A stretch of DNA of 47,120 nucleotides from Halioglobus sp. (GTDB lineage: Bacteria; Pseudomonadota; Gammaproteobacteria; Pseudomonadales; Halieaceae), in contig JAGRIH010000046.1 of assembly GCA_020443345.1 (NCBI GenBank), positions 24,408 through 71,527 on the forward strand. The letters run 5' to 3'. Below are positions 34,452-43,483 of the stretch, in pieces. A program made the position numbers and the translations under genes. Within the stretch, counting starts at the first letter, position 1. Each line of letters starts with the position of its first letter. Below the pieces are notes generated by a model. That model had not been told where the DNA came from, did no database searches, and saw only the letters and a program-made list of their open reading frames with translations.

Positions 34452-34631
34452 CTAGCAGCGCTCGTCAATACGCGTGCCAATGCGTTTGGGATCTGCTTCG
34501 CGCCCCTGCTCTGCGTCGTCATCGGCAGGCACAGCGGGCCGCTTTTTCGGCCGTTTATCGGCCCGCGTTTTGCCCACTGCCTTACCCGGCGTTATCGCTG
34601 TGACCCTGCCCGGTCCGATGGTATCCACCAT
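34452..34631 (-). CDS. Small basic protein at the end of the flagellar operon, function unknown
   Basis: 59 aa from ATG 34631, with AGGAG eight bases upstream (an upstream in-frame GTG at 34640 would overlap this site). The sequence begins MVDTIGPGRVTAITPGKAVG and then becomes Lys/Arg-rich (TRADKRPKKRP) with an acidic middle (DDDAEQGREAD). No domain recognised; probably disordered. It follows motD by about 50 bp in the same direction, so it is likely the last gene of the flagellar run. The strong ribosome binding site and co-orientation support it being real. Confidence 0.55.
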   Translation of the reverse strand: MVDTIGPGRVTAITPGKAVGKTRADKRPKKRPAVPADDDAEQGREADPKRIGTRIDERC

Positions 34632-34684
34632 ACCTGTCACTCCTGTCGTGCGCGGTCGTCCCGCGGCAGCCAGCGGCTGTGCAG

Positions 34685-35599
34685 TCAGCTATCGCCCAGA
34701 CTTTCGGCCTGCTCCTTCAACAGTTCGAATTCGTAGACCCTGTCGCTGCTCTGTCCCTCCAGGGAAGCCATGACCACCATCACCACGCGCCGGTTCCTGG
34801 CGCGCCCCTCGGCGGAGTCGTTGCCGGAAATGGGGTGGTATTCACCGTAGCCGATCGACGCCATGCGCGAGGGGTCCACACCGTTTTTCTCGAACAGGCG
34901 CACCACCGCCGCGGCCCGGGCCGCGGACAATTCCCAATTCGACGGAAACACCAGCGTACTGATCGGCTGGTCATCGGTAAAGCCCTCCACATGAATGCGG
35001 TTGGGGAGCCCGGCGAAGATGTCGGACAGTTTGAGCAGGACGGTGACGGCAGCGGGTATCAACTGGCTGCTGCCGCTGGTAAACAGCAGGCTGGTTTTTA
35101 CCTCCACCTCGAGCCAGAACTTGTTGCGCTTGATGTTGATAATGTCCCGGTCGATGAGCTCGGACATCTCCCTCTCGACATCGGTGGCGATGCCGTCGAT
35201 TTCGTACTCGGCCCGGTCCAGGATCTGCTGCGTGAAGCTCTGCTCCTGGTCGGCGCGGGCCGGCGCCAGGGCGTCCGCCGGTGCGGCGGAACGGGCCGCT
35301 TCGCGCGCCGCCTGCTGGTGTTCGAGCAGTAGCGGGATCATCACCGAGCTGGCCGATGCTTCGGCGGGCGGGGAGTCCAGCAGCACCGCGTTGAGCGTAT
35401 CGATCGTCTCGACACGGGAACTGGAGCGGCCGAAAGCGCTGCCCAGGGAATCCGACAACACCCGGTACTTGCCCTCATTGACCGAGGAGATCGAGTACAT
35501 CACCACGAAAAAGGCCAGCAGTATGGTGATAAAGTCGGCATAGGATACCAGCCAGCGCTCGTGGCTCTCGGGCGGGTCTGCCTGCCTACGCCTGGCCAT
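34685..35599 (-). CDS. motD: Flagellar stator protein MotD (MotB family)
   Basis: 304 aa. Membrane helix with ion-binding D22 in WLVSYADFITILLAFFVVMY, a plug/linker with Ala-rich and acidic parts (60-130), and an OmpA-like domain (about 165-285; VEGFTDDQPI, NWELSAARAAAVVRLFEKNGVD, NRRVVMVVM). The helix resembles Pseudomonas MotD, whose pair with MotC is the proton-type stator needed for swarming and high viscosity. Follows motC by 18 bp. Confidence 0.93.
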   Translation of the reverse strand: MARRRQADPPESHERWLVSYADFITILLAFFVVMYSISSVNEGKYRVLSDSLGSAFGRSSSRVETIDTLNAVLLDSPPAEASASSVMIPLLLEHQQAAREAARSAAPADALAPARADQEQSFTQQILDRAEYEIDGIATDVEREMSELIDRDIINIKRNKFWLEVEVKTSLLFTSGSSQLIPAAVTVLLKLSDIFAGLPNRIHVEGFTDDQPISTLVFPSNWELSAARAAAVVRLFEKNGVDPSRMASIGYGEYHPISGNDSAEGRARNRRVVMVVMASLEGQSSDRVYEFELLKEQAESLGDS

Positions 35600-35617
35600 C
35601 GGCGCTCACCTGGCCCA

Positions 35618-36379
35618 TCAGTGCAGGTAACCTTCCAGCTTGCTGGTGATCACCCGCGGGTTTTCCCCCTCGGCGATGGCGACCATGCCATCCACCAGCA
35701 TTTCCCGATAGCGACACTGTGCGTCCACCAGGGTCTTGAGCTTGTTCGAAATGGGCAGAAAGAAGAAATTGGCCAGGCCCACGCCATAGATAGTGGCCAC
35801 GAAGGCCACGGCGATGCCCGGCCCCAGCGCCGCGGGGTCGGCGAGGTTGTTCATCACGTGGATCAGGCCCATGACCGCGCCGATGATGCCGATGGTCGGC
35901 GAGTAGCCGCCCATGGCCTCGTAGACGCGCGCGGCGCGCAGTTCCCGGGCCATGCCGCTGTCGATCTCCACCTCGAGAATCTTGCGCAGATCCTCCGGTT
36001 CGCTGCCGTCCACCAGTAGCTGCAGGCCCTTGCGGGTGAATTGATCGAGCTCCTTTTCCGCCTGTTTCTGCAGACCCAGCAGGCCGTCCCTGCGCACCGT
36101 CCTGCTCCAGCCGGTAATCCGCGACAGGGTATCGCCGCTGCCCAGCGGCGGCGGCAGCACCACCCAGCGCAGCCGGCGCATGGCGAGCAGGAACACCGCC
36201 AGCGGCGTCTGCACCAGGATGGCGCCGGTGGTGCCCCCCATCACGATGACAAAGGCGGTCAACTGCACCAGCGAATCGGTATGCCCGCCCTCCAGCAGGT
36301 TGCCGCCGATCACCGCCAGCAGGCACAGTGCAATGCCGGCCAGTGTGAGGTAGTCCACCGATACGGATTTTTTCGCCAT
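35618..36379 (-). CDS. motC: Flagellar stator protein MotC (MotA family)
   Basis: 253 aa with four membrane helices (about 10-27, 33-52, 155-180, 187-208). The conserved YSPTIGIIGAVMGLIHVM...ALGPGIAVAFVATIYGVGLAN is the MotA/ExbB-like ion-channel core. It partners with MotD, and is distinct from the Na+-type PomA in the same window. In Pseudomonas the chemotaxis genes cheYZAB precede motC; here it follows fliA with a 14-bp gap. Confidence 0.93.
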   Translation of the reverse strand: MAKKSVSVDYLTLAGIALCLLAVIGGNLLEGGHTDSLVQLTAFVIVMGGTTGAILVQTPLAVFLLAMRRLRWVVLPPPLGSGDTLSRITGWSRTVRRDGLLGLQKQAEKELDQFTRKGLQLLVDGSEPEDLRKILEVEIDSGMARELRAARVYEAMGGYSPTIGIIGAVMGLIHVMNNLADPAALGPGIAVAFVATIYGVGLANFFFLPISNKLKTLVDAQCRYREMLVDGMVAIAEGENPRVITSKLEGYLH

Positions 36380-36393
36380 CAGATGAGCCCCGT

Positions 36394-37110
36394 TCAGGCC
36401 GTCCAGTGCGCCAGGCGCGCGCGCAACCTGGCCAGCGCCTGACCGTGGATCTGCGACACGCGGGATTCGGAAACGCCCAGCACGGCGCCGATTTCCTTCA
36501 GGTTCAGCTCATCGGTGTAGTACAGCGACATCATCAACTGCTCCTTGTCGGGCAGGAACTGTATCGCCTCGGCCAGCGCCCGCCGGAAGCCGGCGTCCTC
36601 CAGGCTGGCGGCGGGATCGGCGCCGGTATCGGCGCCGGTATCGGCGGTATCGAGCACCGCGTCCTCCAGCGACGTCATGCGCGCACAGGTCAGCTCTGCC
36701 GCCACCGTCTGGTAGGCCTGCAGCGACACACCCAGCTCACCGGCAATGTCCGCAGCGTTGGCCGCAGCGCCCAGGCGCGCCTCCACCCGCTGGATCGCGG
36801 CACTGACCTGTGCCATTTTCTGCTGCACCGAACGCGGCACCCAGTCGTTGCGGCGCACTTCGTCCAGGATGGCCCCCTTGACGCGAATCGACGCATAGGT
36901 GGCGAAGCTGGCACCCTGGGAGCTGTCATAGTTCTCACTGGCCTGTATCAGCCCCATCAAACCGACCTGCATCAGATCGTCCAGTTCAATCACCGGTGGC
37001 AGCCGCGCCGACCAGTGCAGGGCGATCTTCTTGACCAGCGGCAGGTAATCCCGGACCAGATCATCCATGCTCCGGCGCTGCTCCCGGTCGTAGGCACTGG
37101 CGTCGTTCAT
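36394..37110 (-). CDS. fliA: Flagellar sigma factor FliA (sigma-28)
   Basis: 238 aa. Sigma-70 family class for late flagellar genes. Region 2 with ELDDLMQVGLMGLIQASENYD and ASFATYASIRVKGAILDEVRRNDWVPRS, region 3 at ~80-125, and region 4 with LNLKEIGAVLGVSESRVSQIHGQALARLR. The linker between regions 3 and 4 carries a short DTGADTGAD repeat from a 12-bp tandem duplication. It lies 2 bp after fleN. Would recognise the promoter predicted at 31347-31374. Confidence 0.96.
   Translation of the reverse strand: MNDASAYDREQRRSMDDLVRDYLPLVKKIALHWSARLPPVIELDDLMQVGLMGLIQASENYDSSQGASFATYASIRVKGAILDEVRRNDWVPRSVQQKMAQVSAAIQRVEARLGAAANAADIAGELGVSLQAYQTVAAELTCARMTSLEDAVLDTADTGADTGADPAASLEDAGFRRALAEAIQFLPDKEQLMMSLYYTDELNLKEIGAVLGVSESRVSQIHGQALARLRARLAHWTA
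36616..36648. repeat. 12-bp tandem repeat inside fliA
   Basis: ATCGGCGCCGGT at 36616-36627 and 36628-36639, with a partial third copy to 36648. In frame, it gives the repeated Ala-Asp-Thr-Gly in the sigma 3-4 linker. Confidence 0.88.
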
Positions 37111-37112
37111 AC

Positions 37113-37976
37113 TCAGGCTTCGGCCACCGCATAGCTGCAGTGCACCAGGCGCTCGACGAAAAAGCCCAGCCCGCCGTGGCAGGGGCCCACCCCCAGACGA
37201 CTGTCTACCGTCCCCGCCAGCCGGGTAAAGGCCCGGGCGGACTTGCTGCGCGGATAGGCCAGCGTTACGGCATGCTGCTGCTGCACCGCCTTGCGCAGGT
37301 AGTCATCGCGCGGTATGGCCCCGAGGTAGCCCAGGTGCACATCGAGGAACCGATCGGACACCCGGCTGAGTTTGTCGTAGAGCTGCCGCCCCTGGGCGTC
37401 GTCGTCCACCATATTGGCGAGAATCTGGAAACCGCCCACGCCGCACTCCTTGCTCAACACCTTGATCAGTGCATAGGCGTCGGTGATGGAGCTGGGCTCG
37501 TCGCAGACCACCACGATGACGTCCTGGCAGGCGCTGGCGAAAGTCAGTACCGCCGGCTCGATGCCCGCGCTGGTGTCGACGATCAAGGCGTCCACCGGGA
37601 AGCTCAGTTCGCTGAACGCCTTGATCAACCCCGCCTGCTGCTGCCGGGACAGCTCGGCCATACTGGAGACGCCCGATGACGCCGGGACGATGCGGATGCC
37701 GCGGGGGCCCTCCACCAGAATTTCCTCCAGGCTGCGCTCACCGGAGATAACGTGCCGGATGTCATAGCGGGGCTTGAGGCCCAGCGCCACATCGACGTTG
37801 GCCAGCCCCAGGTCGGCATCGAACAGCACCACCGAGCGCCCCTGTGCGGCCAGTCCCACCGCGAGATTGATCGACACGTTGGTCTTGCCCACGCCGCCCT
37901 TGCCACTGCTGACACCGATCACCCGAGTGGGCGACGGATTCAACACCTGCTGCAGTCCCTGCGCCTGATTGCTCAT
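37113..37976 (-). CDS. fleN: Flagellar number regulator FleN/FlhG (MinD-like ATPase)
   Basis: 287 aa. Deviant Walker A GKGGVGKT at 25-32, switch I/II DADLGLANVD (54-63) and VDTSAGIE (~137-144). FleN restrains flagellar number, in Pseudomonas by binding FleQ, and works with FlhF. Located 8 bp after flhF. The C-terminus (about 270-287) is the usual amphipathic membrane-targeting helix region (GFFVERLVH). Cytoplasmic, polar. Confidence 0.95.
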   Translation of the reverse strand: MSNQAQGLQQVLNPSPTRVIGVSSGKGGVGKTNVSINLAVGLAAQGRSVVLFDADLGLANVDVALGLKPRYDIRHVISGERSLEEILVEGPRGIRIVPASSGVSSMAELSRQQQAGLIKAFSELSFPVDALIVDTSAGIEPAVLTFASACQDVIVVVCDEPSSITDAYALIKVLSKECGVGGFQILANMVDDDAQGRQLYDKLSRVSDRFLDVHLGYLGAIPRDDYLRKAVQQQHAVTLAYPRSKSARAFTRLAGTVDSRLGVGPCHGGLGFFVERLVHCSYAVAEA

Positions 37977-37984
37977 GTCGCCGC

Positions 37985-39118
37985 CTACACCGCTATGCCG
38001 TGAGTCGATGCCTGCCGGGTGGAGGCTGCGCGCCGCTGCCGGGCTGCGGCATCCGCTTTGGCATGCTCCACCGCCTGGTTGATCAGGTATTCGGCGCGCG
38101 CCGGCACGATATCTTCCGGCACTTTCTGACCGGTGCTGAAATAGGCCAGCGGCAGGCGGTTCCTGACCACGGTATCCAGCACCCCCCCGAGGCTGGTGGC
38201 CTCGTCGAGTTTGGTCAGGATGGCGCCGGCCAGCGCCTCGCGGCCAAACACCTGCACCACCTCGTTGAGCGCGCCGGGCTGCGCGGTAGCCGACAGCACC
38301 ACGTGCGCGGCAATGTCATAGCCCACCGAGTTGAGGGTGGCAAACTGCTCGTAGAGGCGGATGTCGCGCTGGCTCATGCCGGCGGTGTCGATCAACACCA
38401 GCTTGCGCGAGCTCAACTCGTCCAGCGCCGCGCGCAGTTGGGCTCCGTCGGTGGCTACCAGCATCGGTATGCCGAGGTAGCCGGCGAAGGTCTCCAGCTG
38501 CTCCTGGCCGCCGATGCGGTAGCAGTCGGTGGTGATCAGCGCCACCTGCCGGCCGCCGTGCCGCAGCACGGCGCGGGCCGCCAGCTTGGCGACGGTGGTG
38601 GTCTTGCCCACGCCGGTGGAACCCACCAGGGCGACAATGTTGCCGCCGGCGTGCAGGGCGCCATCGAGCACCGGCAGCTGCGCGGCCAGCAGGCCCAGCG
38701 CCTGCTGCCACAGCTCGTCCAGCGCACCCTGCGGCGGCAGCCGGTCGATGATCGAACCGGCGACGGCACGCGACAGGCCGAGTTTGCCCAGGCGGCTGCG
38801 CAGGGCGGTTTTCACCGACGGCCGCCCCGCCATCTCGCGCCACTGCATCTGCGACAGCTCGCCCTCGACCAGCCCGCGCAGTTTCGCCAGTTCGCGCTGC
38901 AGCTCGACCAGGGAGGGCGCATCGCTGGCGGCCTCACCGGCGGCGCTCGCGGCCAGTCCGCTCTGCAGTGCGGTCTCGTCGAAGTCGCGCGCCGCCACCA
39001 GTTCCACCTGGCCGTTGACGTTTTTGTTGGACAGGATCACCGCGTCGGCGCCCATCTCGGCGCGCACCCGCGCCATCGCGCTGCGGCTGTCTTTATCGAT
39101 ATAGCGTTTGATTTTCAT
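37985..39118 (-). CDS. flhF: Flagellar placement GTPase FlhF
   Basis: 377 aa, somewhat shorter than the ~430 aa of Pseudomonas FlhF, mostly from a shorter basic B-domain. SRP-type GTPase: P-loop GSTGVGKT at 166-173, TTDCYRIGGQEQLETFA (197-213), DTAGMSQRD (~244-252) and TKLDE (~301-305). It localises the first basal-body components to the cell pole. 38 bp after flhA. Confidence 0.95.
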   Translation of the reverse strand: MKIKRYIDKDSRSAMARVRAEMGADAVILSNKNVNGQVELVAARDFDETALQSGLAASAAGEAASDAPSLVELQRELAKLRGLVEGELSQMQWREMAGRPSVKTALRSRLGKLGLSRAVAGSIIDRLPPQGALDELWQQALGLLAAQLPVLDGALHAGGNIVALVGSTGVGKTTTVAKLAARAVLRHGGRQVALITTDCYRIGGQEQLETFAGYLGIPMLVATDGAQLRAALDELSSRKLVLIDTAGMSQRDIRLYEQFATLNSVGYDIAAHVVLSATAQPGALNEVVQVFGREALAGAILTKLDEATSLGGVLDTVVRNRLPLAYFSTGQKVPEDIVPARAEYLINQAVEHAKADAAARQRRAASTRQASTHGIAV

Positions 39119-39156
39119 GTGTCACCCTGTTGCTCGAATACTGCTGCCAAATTCTG

Positions 39157-41256
39157 TTAAAGCTGCGGCTGCCCGCTGCCCACCGTCGCCACCACCTTGA
39201 TCTTCTTGTTCGCCGGGATTTCCTCGTAACCCAGAATGTAGAAGTTGTTCATGCGGCCCTTGAGCAGCCGCGACAGGAACAGGCGGATAGTGCTGGCGAC
39301 CAGCAGTACCGGCATATTCCCCGCCGCCTCCAGCTTGGCGGAGGCGGCAGACAACTGATTGACGACCCCCTCCATCAGGGTGGGCTCGAGACCGCCGACA
39401 TTCCCCTGCATGGCACTTTGCAAAATCTGTTCCAATTGCGAGTCCAGCACGATAACTGACATTTCATCCGCGACGCCATTGACGGTCTGGAAGATGGTGC
39501 GCCCCAGCGCAATGCGCACCCGGCCGGTCAATGCGTCAGTATCCTGACTCCTGGGGCCGTGTTCCGCCAAAGCTTCGGCGATGGTGCGCACATCGCGTAT
39601 GGGAATGCCCTCTTCCAGCAGGTTCTGCATGACCTTGGTAATCTCGCCCAGCCCCAGCACTTTGGGCACCAGGTTTTCCACCAGTTTGGGCGAGGTGTGC
39701 CCCAGCTTGTCCAGCAGTTGCTGCACGCTGTCCTGGCCGATGAGTTCATAGGCGTGATTCTTGATGAGCTGGCTCAGGTGCGTGGCAATGACCGTGCCGC
39801 TGTCCACCACGGTGTAGCCCATGGCCTGGGCGTCATCGCGTTCCGCGCTGTCGATCCACACGGCCTCCAGGCCGAATGTCGGGTCTTTGGTGGCCACGCC
39901 CGGCAGGTCGCCGTGCACCTGGCCGGGGTTGATCGCCAGTTCCTTGCCGGGATAGACCTCGCCCTGACCCACCATCACGTCGTGAAAAGTGATGCGATAG
40001 GCGTTGGGCGACAGGTTGAGGTTGTCGCGAATGTGCACCGCGTGAATCAGGAAGCCCAACTCCTGGGACAGCTTTTTGCGCACGCCCTTGATGCGGCCGA
40101 GCAGCTCGCCCCCCTGGTTCCTGTCGACCAGGGAAATCAGCCGATAGCCCACCTCCAGGCCGATCTCGTCCACCGCGGTGACATCGTCCCAGCTCAAATC
40201 GCGCGCCTCCGCGGGCGCCGCGGCCGGCTCCGGTGCGGCCGCTGCCACCAGTTCCGCGCCGTTTTCCCGGGCCTTGAGATAGCCCATGAAACCCAGCAGC
40301 GCCGCCAGCGACAGGAACACCAGGTTGGGCATGCCGGGCACCAGACCCATGATGCCCAGCAGTGCCGCGGCGATGTACAGCACCGCCGGGTTGCTGAACA
40401 ACTGGGTGAGCACCGCCTGCCCCATATCCTGCGCATTGGATACCCGGGTGACGATAAGCGCCGCCGCCGTGGACAGCAGCAGAGACGGGATCTGCGCCAC
40501 CAGGCCGTCGCCGATGGTCAGCAGCACGTAGTTGTGGGCCGCCTCGCTGGCGCTGAGGCCGTGCTGCAGCATGCCCACGGAGAACCCGCCGATGACATTG
40601 ATAAACAGGATCAGGATACCGGCCACCGCATCGCCGCGCACAAACTTGCTGGCGCCGTCCATGGCGCCGTAGAAATCGGCCTCGCTGGAGATTTCCTCGC
40701 GCCGGCGCAGCGCCTCGTCCTGCCCGATCAAGCCGGCGTTGAGATCGGCGTCGATCGCCATCTGCTTGCCGGGCATGGCGTCCAGGGTAAAGCGCGCCGT
40801 CACTTCCGAGATGCGCCCGGCGCCCTTGGTTACCACCACGAAGTTGATGATCACCAGGATGGCGAAGACCACCAGGCCCACCGCGTAACTGCCGCCGACC
40901 ACGAATTCCCCGAAGGCCTGTATCACCTTGCCGGCGGCCCCGGTGCCGGCATGCCCCTCCAGCAGCACCACGCGGGTAGAGGCCACGTTGAGCGCCAGGC
41001 GCAGCAGCGTGGCGATCAGCAACACGGTGGGGAACGCGGCAAATTCCAGCGGGCGCCCGGCATACACGGAGGCCAGCAGCACGATCATGGCCAGCGCGAT
41101 GTTGAAGGTGAAAAACAAATCGAGCATCACCGGCGGCAGTGGCATGACCATCATCACCAGCATCATGAACAACAGCAGCGGTGTGCCCAGTCCGCTGAGC
41201 ACGGACATGCCGGCGCCGCCCAGAATGCCACTGTTGCCGGTGGTCGCTTCACTCAT
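39157..41256 (-). CDS. flhA: Flagellar export gate protein FlhA
   Basis: 699 aa from ATG 41256, which overlaps the flhB stop by eight bases; the open frame runs to 41307, inside flhB, but lacks similarity there. About eight membrane helices to ~330, the FHIPEP signature around 148-175 (ARFTLDAMPGKQMAIDADLNAG), and the cytoplasmic nonamer domain (~360-699) that docks chaperone-substrate complexes. Central to the proton-driven type III export gate. Confidence 0.97.
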   Translation of the reverse strand: MSEATTGNSGILGGAGMSVLSGLGTPLLLFMMLVMMVMPLPPVMLDLFFTFNIALAMIVLLASVYAGRPLEFAAFPTVLLIATLLRLALNVASTRVVLLEGHAGTGAAGKVIQAFGEFVVGGSYAVGLVVFAILVIINFVVVTKGAGRISEVTARFTLDAMPGKQMAIDADLNAGLIGQDEALRRREEISSEADFYGAMDGASKFVRGDAVAGILILFINVIGGFSVGMLQHGLSASEAAHNYVLLTIGDGLVAQIPSLLLSTAAALIVTRVSNAQDMGQAVLTQLFSNPAVLYIAAALLGIMGLVPGMPNLVFLSLAALLGFMGYLKARENGAELVAAAAPEPAAAPAEARDLSWDDVTAVDEIGLEVGYRLISLVDRNQGGELLGRIKGVRKKLSQELGFLIHAVHIRDNLNLSPNAYRITFHDVMVGQGEVYPGKELAINPGQVHGDLPGVATKDPTFGLEAVWIDSAERDDAQAMGYTVVDSGTVIATHLSQLIKNHAYELIGQDSVQQLLDKLGHTSPKLVENLVPKVLGLGEITKVMQNLLEEGIPIRDVRTIAEALAEHGPRSQDTDALTGRVRIALGRTIFQTVNGVADEMSVIVLDSQLEQILQSAMQGNVGGLEPTLMEGVVNQLSAASAKLEAAGNMPVLLVASTIRLFLSRLLKGRMNNFYILGYEEIPANKKIKVVATVGSGQPQL

Positions 41257-42406
41257 CGGACGCTGCGCCTCCACGGTTGCTGCTATCGCGGTATTCCTCG
41301 GGAACATCTAAATCCGTGGGCCGCGGCACGGACACGGTGGGGTCGGCCCGGCGCAACTGGAACACGTAGGCCAGCACCCGCGCCACCGCCAAATACAGGT
41401 TCTGCGGGATCTCGTCGCCGATTTCGGTGGAGGCGTAGAGCGCCCGGGCCAGCGGCGGCGCGGAGAAAATCGCCACGTCGTGCTGCGCGGCGAGCGCGCG
41501 GATGCGCAGCGCCACCAGATCGCGCCCCTTGGCCACCACTTTCGGCGCGGCGCCGGGCGACTCGTCGTACTTGAGCGCCACCGCAAAATGCGTCGGGTTG
41601 GTGATCACCACGTGCGCACCGGGCACGTCTTCCATCATGCGCCGCTGGGCAATCTCCCGCTGCAGGTTGCGGATGCGGCCTTTCACCTCGGGGCGCCCCT
41701 CGGTTTCCTTCATTTCGTCGCGCACTTCCTGGCGCGTCATCTTGAGCTGGCGATTGTGATTCCAGAGCTCGAAGGGCACATCGAACACGACGATAAACAC
41801 CAGGGCGCAACTGAGCGCGAAAAACCCCCACAGCAGCAGGCGGGTAGTCTCGCGCGCGGCCTGTTCCGGGGAGATCGCGGCCAGCTGCAGCATCCGCTCC
41901 AGAAACAGGTCGAACAGCAGTACGGTAACGGCGATCAGGATACAGAACTTGAACAGCGCCTTGAGCAGCTCCAGCAGGCCCTTGGCGGAAACCACCCGCT
42001 TCAGGCCGCTGATCGGGTTCAGTTTTTCGACCTTGAAGGCCATGGCCGACGGGCTGAACGACCAGCCGCCCATCAGCAGCGGACCGAGCAGCGCGCCGGC
42101 AGTCATCACCGCGAAAAAGGGTACGAAAATGCCCAGGCAGGCGAGCGTCATGCTCTCGAACTGCAGCACCAGGGCGCGCTTGTCAAAGGCCATCTGCCGG
42201 TCGAACTCCAGCGCGCCGCTCACCAGCTGCATAAAGCTGCCGCTCACCCGGCTGCCCAACAGCATGAAAGCAGCCACCGCGAACAGCAGTGAGAGCATGG
42301 TGTTGAGCTCCCGGGAGCGCGCGATCTGACCCTTCTTGCGCGCCTCATCCTTGCGCCGCTGGGTGGGCTGTTCGGTGCGTTCATTGGTGTCCTGCTGATC
42401 CGCCAT
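41249..42406 (-). CDS. flhB: Flagellar export switch protein FlhB
   Basis: 385 aa. Four membrane helices (about 33-55, 90-112, 145-170, 190-212) and a cytoplasmic domain with the autocleavage motif NPTH at 270-273, which sets substrate specificity switching from rod/hook to filament. Starts EKTERT-like (ERTEQPTQRRKDEARKKGQIARS). Overlaps flhA by eight bases. Confidence 0.97.
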   Translation of the reverse strand: MADQQDTNERTEQPTQRRKDEARKKGQIARSRELNTMLSLLFAVAAFMLLGSRVSGSFMQLVSGALEFDRQMAFDKRALVLQFESMTLACLGIFVPFFAVMTAGALLGPLLMGGWSFSPSAMAFKVEKLNPISGLKRVVSAKGLLELLKALFKFCILIAVTVLLFDLFLERMLQLAAISPEQAARETTRLLLWGFFALSCALVFIVVFDVPFELWNHNRQLKMTRQEVRDEMKETEGRPEVKGRIRNLQREIAQRRMMEDVPGAHVVITNPTHFAVALKYDESPGAAPKVVAKGRDLVALRIRALAAQHDVAIFSAPPLARALYASTEIGDEIPQNLYLAVARVLAYVFQLRRADPTVSVPRPTDLDVPEEYRDSSNRGGAASDE

Positions 42407-42415
42407 GCCCTCCCC

Positions 42416-43186
42416 CTAGCGCAGCAACTGCAGCGCCTGCGCCAGGCTGTCGTCGAAAAAGCCCTGCAGCACCGACACCATGGACGACATGGACAACAGA
42501 ATGAACGCGAAGCCCACGGTGATTGTCACGGGGAAACCCACCGCGAAAATGTTCAGCTGCGGCGCGGCCCGGGTAATGACACCGAAGGAGATATTGACCA
42601 GCAGCACCGCGCTGAGCGCCGGCAGCGCCAGCAGCAGCGCACAGGCGAACATCTGGCCGGCCCACAACACCACCCCCAGGGCCAGTTCGCCACCCGTCGG
42701 CGCCGCGCCCACCGGCAGCGTCGCGAAACTGTCCGCGACCAGGCGGATCAGCACCAGATGGCCGTCGATCGCCAGGAAAATCAAGGTGGCCAGTATCACG
42801 TAGAGCTGGCTGAGCACCGGCACCTGGACGCCGTTTTGCGGGTCCACCGACATGGCGAAACCCAGCCCCATGGTCATGGCCAGCGACTGGCCGGCGATCA
42901 CGATCGCGGCAAAGGCCATCTGCAGCACGAAGCCCATGGCCAGCCCGATGAGCAGCTGCTGGGCGGCCAGCAGGATACCGGCGGGGCTCACCACGTCCAC
43001 CGCCGGCGTGGCCGGCAGCGACGGCGCCAGCAGGGCCGCCACCAGCACCCCCAGCAACACTCTGGCGCGCACCGGCACGCTACCCGCGCCGAATATCGGC
43101 GCCGCCAGCAGCAGCGCCGAGACGCGCAGGAAAGGCCAGTACCAGGCCTGCAGCAGGGCCAGCAATTCGCTGTCGGTCATGGGCAT
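42416..43186 (-). CDS. fliR: Flagellar export protein FliR
   Basis: 256 aa, six predicted membrane helices with the family pattern FLRVSALLLAAPIFG...PVRARVLLGVLVAALL (16-60) and GFVLQMAFAAIVIAGQSLAMTMGLGFA. Subunit of the FliPQR export channel. ATG 43186, two bases after the fliQ stop; an ATG at 43180 is an alternative. Confidence 0.95.
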   Translation of the reverse strand: MPMTDSELLALLQAWYWPFLRVSALLLAAPIFGAGSVPVRARVLLGVLVAALLAPSLPATPAVDVVSPAGILLAAQQLLIGLAMGFVLQMAFAAIVIAGQSLAMTMGLGFAMSVDPQNGVQVPVLSQLYVILATLIFLAIDGHLVLIRLVADSFATLPVGAAPTGGELALGVVLWAGQMFACALLLALPALSAVLLVNISFGVITRAAPQLNIFAVGFPVTITVGFAFILLSMSSMVSVLQGFFDDSLAQALQLLR

Positions 43187-43188
43187 GG

Positions 43189-43458
43189 CTAACCGAGCAT
43201 CCCCGGGATCTCCTCGTACAGGCGCAGCGTGAACTCGATCAGCATGCGCAGCATCCAGGCCCCGGACACCAGCAGGGCCAGTGCCAGGGCGAGCAGTTTC
43301 GGAATGAAACTCAGCGTCATCTCCTGGATCTGGGTGGCCGCCTGGAAGACGCCGATCAGCAGGCCCACTGCCAGCGCGGACAGCAGCAGCGGCGCCGCCA
43401 GCATCATCGTCAGGTACATGGTCTCGCGACCCACATCCAGTACCGTTTCAGGTGTCAT
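43189..43458 (-). CDS. fliQ: Flagellar export protein FliQ
   Basis: 89 aa, two membrane helices, with the family pattern MTPETVLDVGRETMYLTMML and GVFQAATQIQEMTLSFIPKL. Small subunit of the FliPQR channel. The ATG at 43458 is chosen over the upstream extension (to 43521), which overlaps fliP. Confidence 0.95.
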   Translation of the reverse strand: MTPETVLDVGRETMYLTMMLAAPLLLSALAVGLLIGVFQAATQIQEMTLSFIPKLLALALALLVSGAWMLRMLIEFTLRLYEEIPGMLG

Positions 43459-43483
43459 ACATCTGCCTCCGTTGCAGCGCTTG

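Noticed and set aside
39559-41574. 671-codon plus-strand frame
   Set aside because: Antisense to flhA and flhB, His/Gln-rich composition without domains.
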